Program-made: the position numbers and the translations under genes
Shown: in pieces, positions 11,836 through 23,107 of the stretch
Layout of the letters: the number at the start of each line of letters is the position of its first letter
Position numbering within the stretch: the first letter of the stretch is position 1
The notes under the pieces: generated by a model
The model's input: only the letters and a program-made list of their open reading frames with translations
Database searches by the model: none
Told to the model about the DNA's origin: nothing
From: Hexactinellida sp. DTS-2022
Lineage: Eukaryota > Porifera > Hexactinellida
Length of the DNA stretch: 64,000 bases
NCBI GenBank assembly: GCA_028753945.1
Contig: JAPNXP010000002.1
Span: forward strand, 5,208,001 to 5,272,000
Direction of reading: 5' to 3'

Positions 11836-12625
11836 GCGACCAGTGGTGTATTAAGGGGGGGCGGATGGGGCGGTCGCCCGGGACCCGAGCATAAAGGGGG
11901 CCCAATACAAAGCTGTAATATTAGTATTGAGAAATGTGTTGCATTATAATGTTGGAGTAGTGAAGCAATAACATGATATTGATAGTTAATTGAGTTTGAA
12001 CAGTGAAGCAATAACAATGATACAATTATTAGACAGCACACCTTAAAAGTAACAAGCCTAGTCCTGATCTACTTTTACATTAAATTTTTCGAGTCTAAAT
12101 ATATTCTCCACTTCTAAGTAATTATATGCATCCTATTCACAAGTCGGGGGCAACTAATAGTAAAGAAAGTCGCCTTCGCGAAGAACAACTAAATAAGAAA
12201 CGTCTAAAGTTCCTAAACTAGACACATTCTCTAACTTACAATCACAATCCCAAGAATTGACAGCCGAAGATTATGCGCTTTCTACTTCAACATCCTCCTT
12301 TGCACCTCTTGGCAATTAATTTGTATATAATTCAAACGAATAGTTGCAGTATGGGACTCCAGTTTTATCGAGTCAGAGTATCAAGTTCCAGAGGTTGTAG
12401 AAGAGCACACGGTTTTAACTCAGAAAGAAATACAACTTGAGAATAACATTGGGTTGTGGGACAATATATCAGAATACTTAAGAAATCGTTGGATAGCAAA
12501 AGGTAGTGAAGATTGCAGAAACAATTGTAAGGACTCTGTAGGATTATATTCAGGGGTGTCCTCAAAAGATCTCCTAAAGGCCCGTGGTTGATGTCCGCCT
12601 GGGGCCCATTATCACTTAATCCGTC
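11836..12625 (+). pseudogene. Decayed hAT (ZMYM/TTF-type) element with transposase N-terminus
   Basis: The left end CAGTGGTGTATTAAGGG and a right border near 12600-12625 ('cctggggcccattatcactt') resemble hAT ends of the 'CAGTGGCGTA..GGGGGC' type. Between them lie two plus-strand coding remnants. The first, about 12135-12215, reads KSGATNSKESRLREEQLNKK, like the basic N-terminus of ZMYM1-like hAT transposases. The second, about 12360-12590, reads KEIQLENNIGLWDNISEYLR, matching the 'D.glWp..ls...r..li..G' block upstream of the TTF zinc finger. A stop separates them and the catalytic region is absent, so this is an internally deleted, dead copy. A second remnant of the same type lies at 46918-48312. 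Confidence 0.6.
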
Positions 12626-12890
12626 TCTCGTTGCGACGCGGGGGCGATCGCGGGGACGATCGCTGAGGGGTTTCCCAACCTGTCGCGGTGGGGAGCCCTA
12701 GCCCGATTTCCCAAACGCTCGTGCGGCGGACCTAGCCCGATTGCCAACCGCTCTTTGGGGGGGGGGCTCTGGCGGTAGTGCAACTGCTCGTGGGGGGGGG
12801 GCGCTCTGGCGGTAGTGCAACCGCTCGCGTGGGGGGGCGCTCTCGCGGTAGCCCTCGCGAGGGGGCTCCTCTCGCGGTAAGTTATTCTCC
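12626..12890. repeat. GC-rich island of short repeats
   Basis: Very G/C-rich for this window. It contains iterated 'gctctggcggtagtgcaac', 'ctcgcggtag' and 'gggggggg' runs plus 'gcgatcgc' blocks. It looks like expanded GC-rich repeat; there is no ORF and no evidence of rRNA. Confidence 0.6.
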
Positions 12891-13145
12891 CTACCCTCTC
12901 AGCTCTAAATAGGAGAATACAATATAATTAGATAGTCCCCTAAGATAATCCCAATATAATTAACCATGTTAACTTTTCTTTCGCTATAATTTGTTAAAAT
13001 AGTATACAGTGTACATTCATACTAGCAAAAAATTACATCCTGTGGAAGTTTATAGTAATTAATCTAATTAAAATACAAGATTACTTACATTTCTTTAAGC
13101 TCGTTTTTGCGAATGAATTGCCTGAAATAAATTTAATACAAATTA
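12891..13145. other. Short AT-rich spacer
   Basis: No gene or repeat seen. It ends at the TA target of the following element. Confidence 0.4.
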
Positions 13146-14393
13146 CAGTCTACTCCGCCTAATTGGGACACGTTTGTTCCAGGCCTCTTGTCCCAATTAA
13201 GCGGAGATCCCAATTAACCGAAAATATTCTGCAAAGTAGTGATCTACCTACGATTTACCACAATTTTAGTTTTAAACATGTTATAACGATTGCACCAATC
13301 CTGCGTAAACTTGATTCTACTCAAACGCATAGCATGACCCTTAATATTCTGTGGACCGTTTTAAATTATGCCTGAACCAAAGTTCATAATCCCATGTGAA
13401 TTTCGATTTACACAATTTCAATAATAAAATTTGCCCTATTAGGTATTTTTTCATGCCTTAATGAGAATTGACCAAGATTATTTAAATTTGTTTTGATCAA
13501 TATTAACTTTATATTTTTCGAGGACAATTTTGTACCCAATTTGTTGATTTTGTCCCAATTAAGCGGAGTTTGTCCCGATTAACCGAATATTTTAGTATTA
13601 GCTTCTATGGAAAGGATTCGGTTCTTGGGGAGTTGTCCCAATTAAGGTTCAGGTATACTCTACAAAATCCCAAAATTTCGATAAAATCCCAAATATTCTA
13701 AATCTCGTTTTTATTGCATTTTCGGATTGTATTGACACCAATGTGTACTCTCAAGAGATTTCTAAGAGAAATTCCTATTATTCTTCCAGTTTGACACACT
13801 TTGGTCACCTCAATCTAGGTATTATTGATGTAAATTATTTTTTCAAAAGCCTCTATCTCAAAACCAACATTTTCAGTTTTGTGTAATAGGTCATTTTGTC
13901 AATTTTGGTCGTAGAATCAAAAACTCAACGGTTTCGGAGAGATCTCTTAGAGATACAACTTTTCAGTGCTGCGATTTAGCCTAATATGAATAGTTCATCT
14001 GTTTTTTTGATTTTGGATAAGGAAAATCTTCATTTGAAAATAGACATCACATAAAAGTATTTGAAATCCAGAAAAATCCAGATATTCACAATTCCTGCAC
14101 TCAAAAGATTTATTACATCCAGCTAAACACATTCAATCAATAATATTCTTGGTCTTGTTCATCTTTGCTGATTGATCTTCTACCCAATAGTGGTAAAATT
14201 AAAAAAAAGATTTTTCCTCTCTTAGTATATATGCCAATATTATTGTATTTTTGCATCCTGAAGAAGAAGTATATACGCTGTAAAAAATTGAGTTAAATTG
14301 GGTAAATACTTTTGGTAGAAGTGCTCTAGAGTATACCTGAACCTTAAGCGGCTGTCCCGATTAACCGGTGTCCCAATTAAGCGGAGTACACTG
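13146..14393. mobile_element. pogo/mariner-like MITE, carrying a nested TTAA MITE
   Basis: Ends CAGTCTACTCCGCCTAATTG and complement of CAGTGTACTCCGCTTAATTG, flanked by TA (13144-13145 and 14394-14395). Subterminal copies of 'tgtcccaattaagcggag' occur near 13190, 13550, 13632 and 14352. Without the nested element (13646-14343) it would be about 550 bp. TA targets and CAGT starts fit pogo/Tigger-like Tc1-mariner relatives. The 70-codon frame at 13163 is not a gene. Confidence 0.85.
13646..14343. mobile_element. TTAA-target MITE, 698 bp
   Basis: Flanked by TTAA (13642-13645 and 14344-14347), with ends GGTTCAGGTATACTCTAC / 'agagtatacctgaacc'. It has the same length and content as 47503-48200, in opposite orientation. 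Inserted into the pogo-like MITE at a 'cccaattaag' repeat, so it is the younger element. Confidence 0.92.
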
Positions 14394-14689
14394 TATATAA
14401 TTCTCTCATATTCTATAATTTAATTTATTCAATAGATATATTAGTGAATATATCCCAGCTATTTCCCCTTCAGTTTTCGTGCTTACTAGATGTTTATTAG
14501 TCATATACTGAAATCTAGACAATGATTTCAAGATTTTTTGGCATTTTTTTAATTCTAAATATTACAACAATTCTTTAGATCTAATTGCAACGTTAATATT
14601 TAAAAAAATTGAAATCCTACAAGAATAGGATGTTATTAGCAATAAGGCTCTAATTATGAGGTTCCACTGTACTTATTACTCATTCTCAT

Positions 14690-14772
14690 ATTGAGGCTCT
14701 CGGACCACACTGAAGTGCATCGCGGGCAGCATGCGGCCCGCGGGCCACAGGTTGGCAACACTTGCACTAGTG
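14690..14772. repeat. hAT end fragment
   Basis: 'cggcccgcgggccacaggtt' followed by 'ggcaacacttg' looks like the 3' terminus of a Charlie-type hAT element. The opposite end is not visible. Confidence 0.45.
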
Positions 14773-14975
14773 TATAGGAATTTAACATTATCGAAATAAT
14801 AAAAATCAAAAATCAAAAAAGTATTTGTTAAATCGAAATTTCAATGGTTGTTTCATCATATACTATGTATAACGCTACCTACGACTAGTCAGGACTGTGA
14901 CATAATGGGTAAATCAAAACCATTAACAATGTCATTTCAATTAGTATATCAGTTCCTTTACCTTACTATAGAGTA

Positions 14976-15416
14976 CAGCAAAACCTCCAAGATCCGGACC
15001 TCTCAGAACCGGGCACCTCCTTAAACCGGGCAACATTTTTGTATAAGTTCAAAATTTATTCGCCATTTTTCAGGGAATTAGCCCCAAATCTAGTTTGCAG
15101 ATTTGTATGTCAAACATGTTGCTAAAGTAGAACCACCCTTATCTGGGCGGTAAATATTAGTTTGGATTTGGCCATATGGTAATCTCGCTAATTCATCTAA
15201 GATTGATATTCGAAATTTATGAACGATTTGGGTAAACTTATACCAAGATCAGATGTCAGAGGTGCGTATCAGGTTAGACAACAGGTATTGAGACATCAGA
15301 ACATAAACACTAGTTGATTATACAATATAGATTATGATTATTTCCGAGATCCGGGAAAGTTCTAAGATCCGGGCACCCTCCGGGCGAGGCTGCCCGGAAT
15401 TGGGGAGGTTCGACTG
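14976..15416. mobile_element. pogo/mariner-like MITE
   Basis: Ends CAGCAAAACCTCCAAGATC and complement of CAGTCGAACCTCCCCAATTC, flanked by TA at 14974-14975 and 15417-15418. Subterminal 'gatccggg' and 'ccgggcac' motifs are repeated near both ends. About 441 bp, non-coding. Confidence 0.75.
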
Positions 15417-15418
15417 TA

Positions 15419-17528
15419 TTTGAAAAATAACTAACATCATTGACTTCATTCTTAATCTTACCTATATTCAATGAAAACATATATAGCGTTGCTATGTAAT
15501 ATAAGCCATAGATATATCTAGTAGAAAATCACGATAACTTGAAACACTTTGTTTTACTTCATTTCTATTCAAATCAATATGCATTCAAATTGTGTGGACG
15601 TTAATACAACAAAACCGATTTTTTAAGTGCACATACTACATGAATTTAATTTATTTTAATCATAGGACTGAGAAATATAATCTAATATAACCTCGTCATG
15701 TTTACGTTTTATTCTAAGATTACCCAGAACTTTTATTTGGGAGTATATGTCTTATAAACGCCACTTTTCATGGGTTTAGACATTTTTTGTAACTAAACTG
15801 CCCACATTAGATTAAAAAAACAAGTAATCAAAATTATTTGTATTTTTTTATTGTTATTCTTGTTCTCAACACTCTATTAAATTTTCAGACAAATTCATTT
15901 GCTACTTTTCGAATGAAATCTTTACCGCTGTTCCACTTTTCACAAACTGCACAATTTATTTGTGTGGAAGTGGCTGGGACCTGAACTTGAAAGTGCGAAG
16001 AAAAGGAGTTCCAAAACTGCGTAAAATATATAATGGCTTTCGAAATTGAATTAGATAATTTAGTAATTTAGAGCTAAGCTCAATCTCTTTCGGATCAGAA
16101 GTTGGATTTTTGTCACGAATTAAAATATTGCCACTTGCCACCACCATAAATGGGCATTTAAATCAGAACACATCATTCGAATTAAAATATAATCACAAAA
16201 GGTTATCCAATGAGTAAGAAATAGTATCAGGATGTGATTAGAATTTTAGAGCTAGTTTCTGCAGTACATAGATCAAGAGTTAGAAATTTTGCTTCGTTTT
16301 CAAAATTGGCAACATAAAATTACCCTATATGGTCATGTTGAAAATAATGACACCTAGGGTTCCTAAATGTATTATATACGTAGGGAAACTCAGGTATTTA
16401 CAGTATTTTCTAATAGCTATAATCATTTTATCTCAAGCGTTTCTGAAATATCAATAGGTGTGAAATGTGTTATTTTTTTCCCCCTTCGGAGGGGCAGAAG
16501 TCCATAATCTATTGAATAATTATGGGATCGTGTCGTGTAACGTCACATTTTGTGCGCAAATGCTATTTCCATCTTTGTATTAACCGTAGACTGCCTAATC
16601 GCCACACAGTGTGGCAGTACCAAGAAACGTAGTAAATAAACTCCAAATATCAAAAGATTTTCGAATTAAACATGGTTTTAAATACTGTATCGATTTCGAT
16701 CATAAAAAAGTTTTTTTGAAATTTCAAGATGATGACATAGCATAAAAGTGTCATCTGCCACTTGAATGCCACCTCAATTAGAAATAATAAAATGTAAACT
16801 TTGGCTGTGCAAAACATGTTAGTTATGGAATTGAAATTATAGACCCTTTTTTGAATGTTTACTTGTATATTTATACAGTTGTGGGACATAACGGAATTTT
16901 CTAATATTTTTTCGTCATCCTTGGTTCAAAAAAACAAACTTTGGTGGTTTTAATTTATTGATGTAGATTTAGTAGTATGCGTCCAAATCGTTGTTATCCA
17001 AAATGGTATATTATGGCTCCACATGATGTAGTTTTCAAAGTAAGACTAACTTCCTAGATTCTCAGGATATTTAGTTTCAACGAAAAATTGTTTGTCACCA
17101 TTTTTTGGACAAAATATTGAACAAAACTTTGCAAAAAATTTTAAATGTCGACAAAATATTAATGTATCGATGACTTTTAAATATAAAAGTTCATTCTTTT
17201 GATTCAAAAGAATTGAGTGAATTAGAAATTTATTAAAAAGCTTTCGGCAGAATTCAGTTAATGATTCAATACTACCAAACTAGAAGCTACAATTTACCGT
17301 CCAGTAATGGGGGTGTGGAGAACTGGGGTTCTCCACAGTGGCGAGGCCAGGGGGAGGGGTTTGGGGTTAAGCCCCACCAAATCAGAAATGTAGCCCCATA
17401 ATACTGATGATGTTTGGGTATAAATAGTACAACATTGGTAAATTTAATTTGATAATTTTTGAAATTAATATTTTATTAATCAATGTTCCCATTTACATTA
17501 GTGTTGTTTCGTTAATTAATTCTTTAGA
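15419..17528. other. 2.1 kb without a convincing gene
   Basis: Mostly AT-rich. A foldback-arm fragment is recognisable at about 16170-16400 ('tgggcattta', 'cctaaatgtattatatacg'). At 16580-16625 'actgcctaatcgccacacag' and 'tgtggcagta' match, inverted, a piece at 46295-46345. At 17310-17400 is a G-rich scrap ('ccaggggg', 'ggttaagccccaccaaa'). Frames at 15956-16147 and 16650-16889 look incidental. Confidence 0.4.
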
Positions 17529-17816
17529 TTAGGGGTCTCCAAACTTCGGCACGCAGGAGCAAAATATGCAGGCCCGCAAAATAATATTGCCAATCGAAAT
17601 ATTTAGTTATGCTCCAATTGCATTTTTGTTCCATACTGATCTATATTTTGAATGGTAATGATAATGTTTCGAGTGTTTCAAATTTACAATTAGAAATTGA
17701 CAAATTAGTTACTTACAAATAGAAGCAGATCTCAAAAGATTGAAATACGTATATCTGTCGAAGGAATTCTTTCTATGTATTATGTCTTGCGGCCCTCAAT
17801 CATGTTTTAAGGAAGA
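17529..17816. mobile_element. hAT (Charlie-like) fragment interrupting the integrase gene
   Basis: Starts 'taggggtctccaaacttcgg' and contains 'caggcccgcaa' and 'ttgcggccctcaatcatg', typical of non-autonomous hAT elements. It abuts the point where the minus-strand integrase frame (17817-18833) ends. No clean duplication was seen. Confidence 0.45.
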
Positions 17817-18833
17817 GACTACATTGACTGCTTCCTTTGATGGTAATGCTTTTCCCCAGCCATATTTCGTAAAATAATCAGTCATTGTAAGAATGAAACG
17901 ATTTCCATTCTGAGTAGTAGGAGAGATCGGACCAATGAAGTCTATTCCAACATGATACATGGGAGATTTCACAGGAATGGGGTAAAGTAAGTGTTTTTTT
18001 TAAGGCAAATTAGAGGCCCAAAATGGACCTCTAATTTTTCTCAATGGTCCTCTAATTTTTAACGTGCTAAGTACTCAATATCATGAAATGTAGAGTGTGG
18101 GCCTCTAATTGTTGGGGTGAGGGCCTCTAATTGTTGGCAGAGCCCTCTAAGCAAATCCTTAAAAAAACACTGGGTAAAGTTGTGGTCGTTCAGTGTTGAC
18201 CTTAGAATTCAAATGCTGACATACTTCACAATAGTCTATCTAAAATGCTTCATTAATTAAACAAATTATTTGGCGACAAGTATAGTATATTATAGAAATA
18301 TAAGATTTATTAATTATTCTACTCACCATTTCCTTTATTTGTTTCATCATGCCTTTCCAGTAAAAACGTTCTGATGCTCTCTTCCTTGTCTTGGTAACTC
18401 CAAAATGACCCGAAGTTGGATCGGAATGACAAGCATTTAATATCTTGACTTGTTCTTCCGTTGATAATATAACTTTTACACTTCTCTTTCTCTTTTGCAA
18501 GTATACGTCGCCATTTTCAAAAATCAATGTAGAAGCTCGCCGCCGTATTGATCTTTTTCGTTTAGTGTCAGCAGTCAAGGGATAAGATCTTGTTAACAAA
18601 TAATCTATTGCGGGATCTAACGATGTTTTATCGAGTAAATTTTGATCATTGGATTTTTCATCAGAAGAGGAAATTTCATCAGAGCAATTATAGCTGTCCA
18701 TGAATTCAGGAACAGAAATTATGGAATCCTCGGGAAATTGACAAAGTTTGTGCAAAAAATGCGATAAGTGAAAGATATAATAATTTTTGCCTGTTATATT
18801 AGATTTGATCCCCTCAGTTGTGTTGACATTCAT
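17817..18833 (-). pseudogene. Ty3/Ginger-like integrase, N-terminal half, with intron
   Basis: Reading down from 18833: a poorly conserved N-terminal part, then the H2C2 zinc-binding domain (CHSDPTSGHFGVTKTRKR at about 18430-18375, and C..C in YCEVCQ at about 18235-18215), then the start of the DDE core with GIDFIGPISPTTQNG and TMTDYFTKYGW (about 17950-17860). The zinc domain is split by an intron, 18240-18326 (ATG|GTGAGT..TTTTAG, 87 bp); removing it joins the frame exactly and brings the C..C pair next to its histidines. The core is also split by a 184 bp hAT MITE (17989-18172). The frame stops at a hAT fragment at 17816, before the second catalytic Asp motif. Gene type and spliced nature match 757-1850, suggesting a Ginger-like transposon or domesticated integrase rather than an LTR element; no LTRs were seen. 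Confidence 0.78.
17989..18172. mobile_element. hAT MITE inside the integrase coding sequence
   Basis: 184 bp; ends AAGTGTTTTTTTTAAGG and complement of CAGTGTTTTTTTAAGG. The flanking duplication GGTAAAGT (17981-17988 and 18173-18180) is perfect. Internal 'gcctctaatt' repeats occur in both orientations. Removing the element plus one duplication restores the integrase reading frame, which proves the insertion. Confidence 0.9.
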
Positions 18834-20110
18834 ACTATATCATATGACTATTATACTCATCCAATCAAATTTCTCTTGTATTAATAATAAATTATCACAC
18901 ACACAAATTAACTATTGTATGATTGTGTTAGAAACATATGATACTTTCTATGAGATAACATTATACCAGGGCTTCACATTTTTACTTTGAGAGGCACTGG
19001 GCTAACTATTAGTCTATTATATACTCATAACAAGAATATACACAAGTTAATGGAGTCACACATAACATACTTGTGAGCCACGTTCAACTCGCGAGCCATT
19101 GTATGAAGAGTATTGAAGACCCCTGCTAAATGCGTACTAAAGTAGATTTTCAAATAATTCTTAGTAAATTCAATTAACTGTCTATTTTCTAAAATAAATT
19201 AAGAATCAACCCGGACCAAATATTTCTGATATATTTGGTCCGGCCGGACCGAAAATAGCCCGGACCAAAAACATCTAGAATATTTAGTCCGGCCGGACAT
19301 TTTTCGAACCCGGACAAAAATGACTGAAATATTCGTTCCGGGAAATTTTATGTCCGGCCGGACCAAATATTTCTGATATATTTGGTCCAGCCGGACCAAA
19401 TTTATCCCGGACCGAATATTTCGTGAGAGACCAATAAAATCTTTGAAATCTGATTGGTCATTGTCAGTAGAATCGTAGTGTGAAATATGTTGCATGCTGT
19501 ATTAAGTGATTTAAGTAAAAATTGAGGAATTTGTCTAAATTAAGGCAACCCAGTTGGCAGTAACTAATATGATTATTCCCCCGTTTGTAGTGTACACCAT
19601 GGCCTACTATATTATACGGCTAGATAAGTCAAGTATTGCTCATTTCAATTCCAGGCCAGTGTTTACTTTTTAATTGCTCGTTTAATGAATTACCTATTGT
19701 AATGGAATATACTAAACTTAGGTTTTCAAATACGCTAGAAACATCTAAAATACTTTTGAGAATGATTTCACATCGGATTTAACCACAATGACGTAATCAA
19801 ATATACATACCCATATATATATATATATGATATATGATATAATATAGGAGTACACCCTTGCTAATCCAAACAGCAGGTCCCAAATATTTTTATTATAAAA
19901 GTGGGAAAAGATTCGTGCACTGTGAAAAGGTGTGGAATTAAATTATCTGTCGAATGGTATAAGTTTAATATTCGGGTACTATTTATTGTTCCTTTTGCGA
20001 ATCAGTGTAAACTGTATCAAAAAAATGTAGTCAAATTCGGGATTCAAGGTGCATATCAGTGAGTAACCAATGAGACACCTCCTTAAAATTTTGCTCAAAT
20101 TAAAAAAACA
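18834..20110. other. Intergenic with a palindromic repeat cluster and TA microsatellite
   Basis: No supported gene. It contains the CCGGACC palindrome cluster (19205-19415, separate entry) and an (AT)n run at about 19810-19845. The rest is AT-rich single-copy-looking sequence. Confidence 0.4.
19205..19415. repeat. Cluster of CCGGACC palindromes
   Basis: A self-complementary module, 'cggaccaaatatttctgata' followed by 'tatttggtccggccgg', occurs at about 19211 and again at about 19357, with degenerate versions between. It resembles the iterated ends of hAT MITEs such as 4771-5182, but I could not find matching termini or a duplication. Confidence 0.6.
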
Positions 20111-20142
20111 ACTATGTTCTGGAAAGATGATACGGATAAGAA

Positions 20143-20620
20143 GTGGGCAGTGGGCCAAGTACCAGTCCTAGCATCAGTGGCTTCAGTTCCAATCCCAGCA
20201 TCAGTTGCTTCAGTTCCAGTCCTAGCATCTGTTGCTTCAGTTCCAGTCCCAGCATCAGTTGCTTCAGTACCAGTCCCAGCATATGTTGCTTCAGTTCCAG
20301 TCCCAGCATCTGTTGCTTCAGTTCCAGTCCCAGCATCAGTTGCTTCAGTTCCAGTCCTAGCATCAGTTGCTTCAGTTCCAGTCCCAGCATCTGTTGCTTC
20401 AGTTCCAGTCCCAGCATCTGTTGCTTCAGTACCAGTCCCAGCATCTGTTGCTTCATTTCCAGTCCTAGCATCTGTTGCTTCAGTTCCAGTCCTAGCATCA
20501 GTTGCTTCAGTTCCAGTCCCAGCATCTGTTGCTTCAGTTCCAGTCCCAGCATCAGTGGCTTCAGTTCCAGTCCCAGCATCTGTTGTTTCATTTCCAGTCC
20601 CTGCATCAGTTGTCTTTCAA
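20143..20620. repeat. 27 bp minisatellite, open in several frames
   Basis: About 17 copies of a 27 bp unit (cagttccagtcccagcatct plus gttgctt). Because 27 is divisible by 3, each frame gives a 9-residue repeat: VPVPASVAS (20114-20770 plus), SSPSICCFS (20143-20655 plus) and LGLELKQQM (20636-20112 minus). The plus frame begins MFWKDDTDKKWAVGQV and extends beyond the array to 218 residues. No splice sites or promoter single out one frame. Copies differ mainly by a few recurring substitutions (tct/tca, ccc/cct), not strongly at synonymous sites, so I treat it as a repeat with possible but unproven coding use. Confidence 0.85.
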
Positions 20621-20789
20621 GTGTCCCCAGTCTCAATTTCCTGGTACACTTTTAATGTATTCTATTTAACGTTTTTGTTGTGTTTTGATCAATTATTAGT
20701 TTTATATACTTCCCAAACTCTTACATTTACCTTAATCCTCCATCTTCGTTTTGAAGACTGCAACCTTTAGAGCTTTCTAACTTATATTG

Positions 20790-21290
20790 TCACGAGCCCT
20801 TCGGTCTCGATCGCTTTGCGACGGATCGGTGCTGTGTACCTCAAGTTAACGACCGCTGTGCGGCCTTTTTCTCATCCTTTCTGCCATGGAAAATGGTAGA
20901 AAGGGACATTATATACATCCCTTTGTAAGATTTCCATAGTTTTACTTGTTTTTCATATTCTAAATTTATAAATGCGAAATTCGTGTTCAGCATACTTGTT
21001 TACCTATAATACCCGTTGAAAGCTAACTTCTAGGGTGATTTTGAATTTCATTAATTTGTTTACCTGTTTTGTGTAAACAACATCAATAAGTATTCATATT
21101 AGAAATTTCTAAACGCGAAATTCGTGTTCAGCATACTTGTTTACCTATTATAATATTTGTTTACCTTTTATAACATTTGAAAGTTAGTTTCTATCTCAAT
21201 ATTAATTGCGGTTTCTATCCCCCGTCACTTTACTACATTCCGGACAACACACAAACACACACACAAACAAGAATCGAGATTTCATAATAT
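20790..21290. repeat. Interspersed repeat, partner of 2134-2580
   Basis: Same order of blocks as the copy at 2134: 'cccttcggtctcgatc', 'ctgtgcggcc', the 'tgccatggaaaatggtagaa' hairpin, 'catacttgtttacctat' repeats (one extra here), 'ccggacaacacac' and an ACACAAAC tail. It ends immediately before the pogo-like element. Confidence 0.65.
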
Positions 21291-21959
21291 AGATAGTCAA
21301 CTCACGTTATAACCAAGTTGGATATAACGAAGTACCTGCTTATAACGAAGTCATTTAATGGTCCGAAAATGTTTCTATCTTATTACATTATTATAACTTC
21401 GGTTACAACGAAATGGATATAACGAAACTCCGCTTATAATGAAGTGATTTAAATCCCATATAGCCTCTAAGCTATTGATTTTACTCCGGTTATAACGAAT
21501 TCTGCATATAACGAACTCCGGTTATACTAAACTCCGGTTACAACTTACAACGAAATTCAGCTTGTAATGAACTCTTTTTAGATCGAACTCCGATTATAAC
21601 GAACTCCGCTCATAACGAACTCCGCTTTTAACAAACTCCGCTTATAATTAAATGAAACCACGGTCCCGAGCACTTCGTTATAACGCAGTGGTTCCCAACC
21701 TGGGTTGCATGAACCCCTTGGAGGTGCACGGGACACATCTCGGGGGTGCACGGGATATGGAGTGGAGTGAATATTGAGCATTTTAAAATAAAGTTTATAA
21801 AATATAGTTATAATCTATAAGTTAAATTCTGATTACTCGACTATATTGATTTATTACTTTTGTCTTATGTAAGTTACCCGACGCTTTTTCGAAGAGGGTT
21901 TGGTCCGTAATAGTTCATTTACCACAAGCAGGGATGAAAAAAATCAAATTGATTTTGTG

Positions 21960-22560
21960 TTATGATTTTGATTCATTTAAGAAAAATCATAAAAAAATGA
22001 TTTATTAATTATCCGTAAACATCGAACTTAAATTTTTGTTTGATCCTGTGGGTTTGTTAATATTACATTCAAGTGTATTTGAGATCAAAATACATCAAAA
22101 AATCATAAATCTAATAATAAAATCATTTTGATTTTTGATTTATTCTATATAACGATTCTATTAATTAATTTGTTTTCACTGTTTCATAAAATCATGTCAT
22201 AAATCATTTCGATTTTCTACTTGTTCCATAAAATCATTTTGATTTTTGATTTATTTTATAAATTGATTTTCAGAAATCATTTCGATTTTCCACTTGTTTA
22301 ATATAATCATTTTATAAATCATTATGATTTACTTGTTTTGTAAAATCATTTTATAAATCATTTTGATTTTCTACTTGTTTCATAAAATCATTTTATAAAT
22401 CATTTCGATTTTCTACTTGTATCATAAAATCATTTTGATTTTTGATTTATTGTATGAAATGATCTTATAAATCAATTTGATTTTGATCTATTTCATAAAA
22501 TCATTATATAAATCTGTATAATTCATTTATTTATAGTGACTCGATAAATCAATCCTTTTC
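21960..22560. repeat. Left subterminal repeat array of the nested hAT
   Basis: More than ten degenerate copies of 'aaatcattttgatttt' and 'ttctacttgtttcataaaat'. The counterpart is the array at 25790-26165. Such iterons are where hAT transposases bind; that function here is inferred. Confidence 0.75.
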
Positions 22561-23107
22561 ATAGAAAAATGATTTAGATCTTTAATATACGAGCACACTT
22601 GCTCGCTCTACGCTGGTGTCAAACATTTTGTATTTGCTCTCGGGCATTCGGACTTCGATTAGGAAACATATTTAGGAGTTGAATTTTTACAATACCATAT
22701 ATGGAATCAGCGTACCCGATTACACCAATAGAACCGTTGAAACCATGTTTAAGTGATTATTTTAAAATTTGTTTTGCTTATATAGTATATCAAATTAGTA
22801 ACCGTTGGCTAAGAATATAGCATAGCATAAAGATTACACACACGAATATCTTGTGGTTAGTACTTCCTGTCAGGTGCATATTCGTAGAAATCTCTAGAAT
22901 ATATATATTCTCATTGATCTAAAAAGTATGAGTTGCGCTGCACTCTCAACGAAGTTTCACCATACGGAATATCAATTTTTATTCTGCTTTGATAACCTTA
23001 CTCCCCTTTAGTGATAATTATTTTTGACTGCTCTGAGCTTTCTGTCGACCTGTTTTGAAATCACCTATTCAATTATTTTAATTAATTTAAATTTATTAGA
23101 ACCTTTA

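Noticed and set aside
12626-12890. Possible rRNA or CpG-island promoter
   Set aside because: It consists of short G-rich repeats with no recognisable rRNA core sequence, TATA box or downstream exon.
20112-20636. Minus-strand 174-codon frame LGLELKQQM
   Set aside because: One of several frames held open by the 27 bp repeat; it stays within the array and has no unique flank that favours it.
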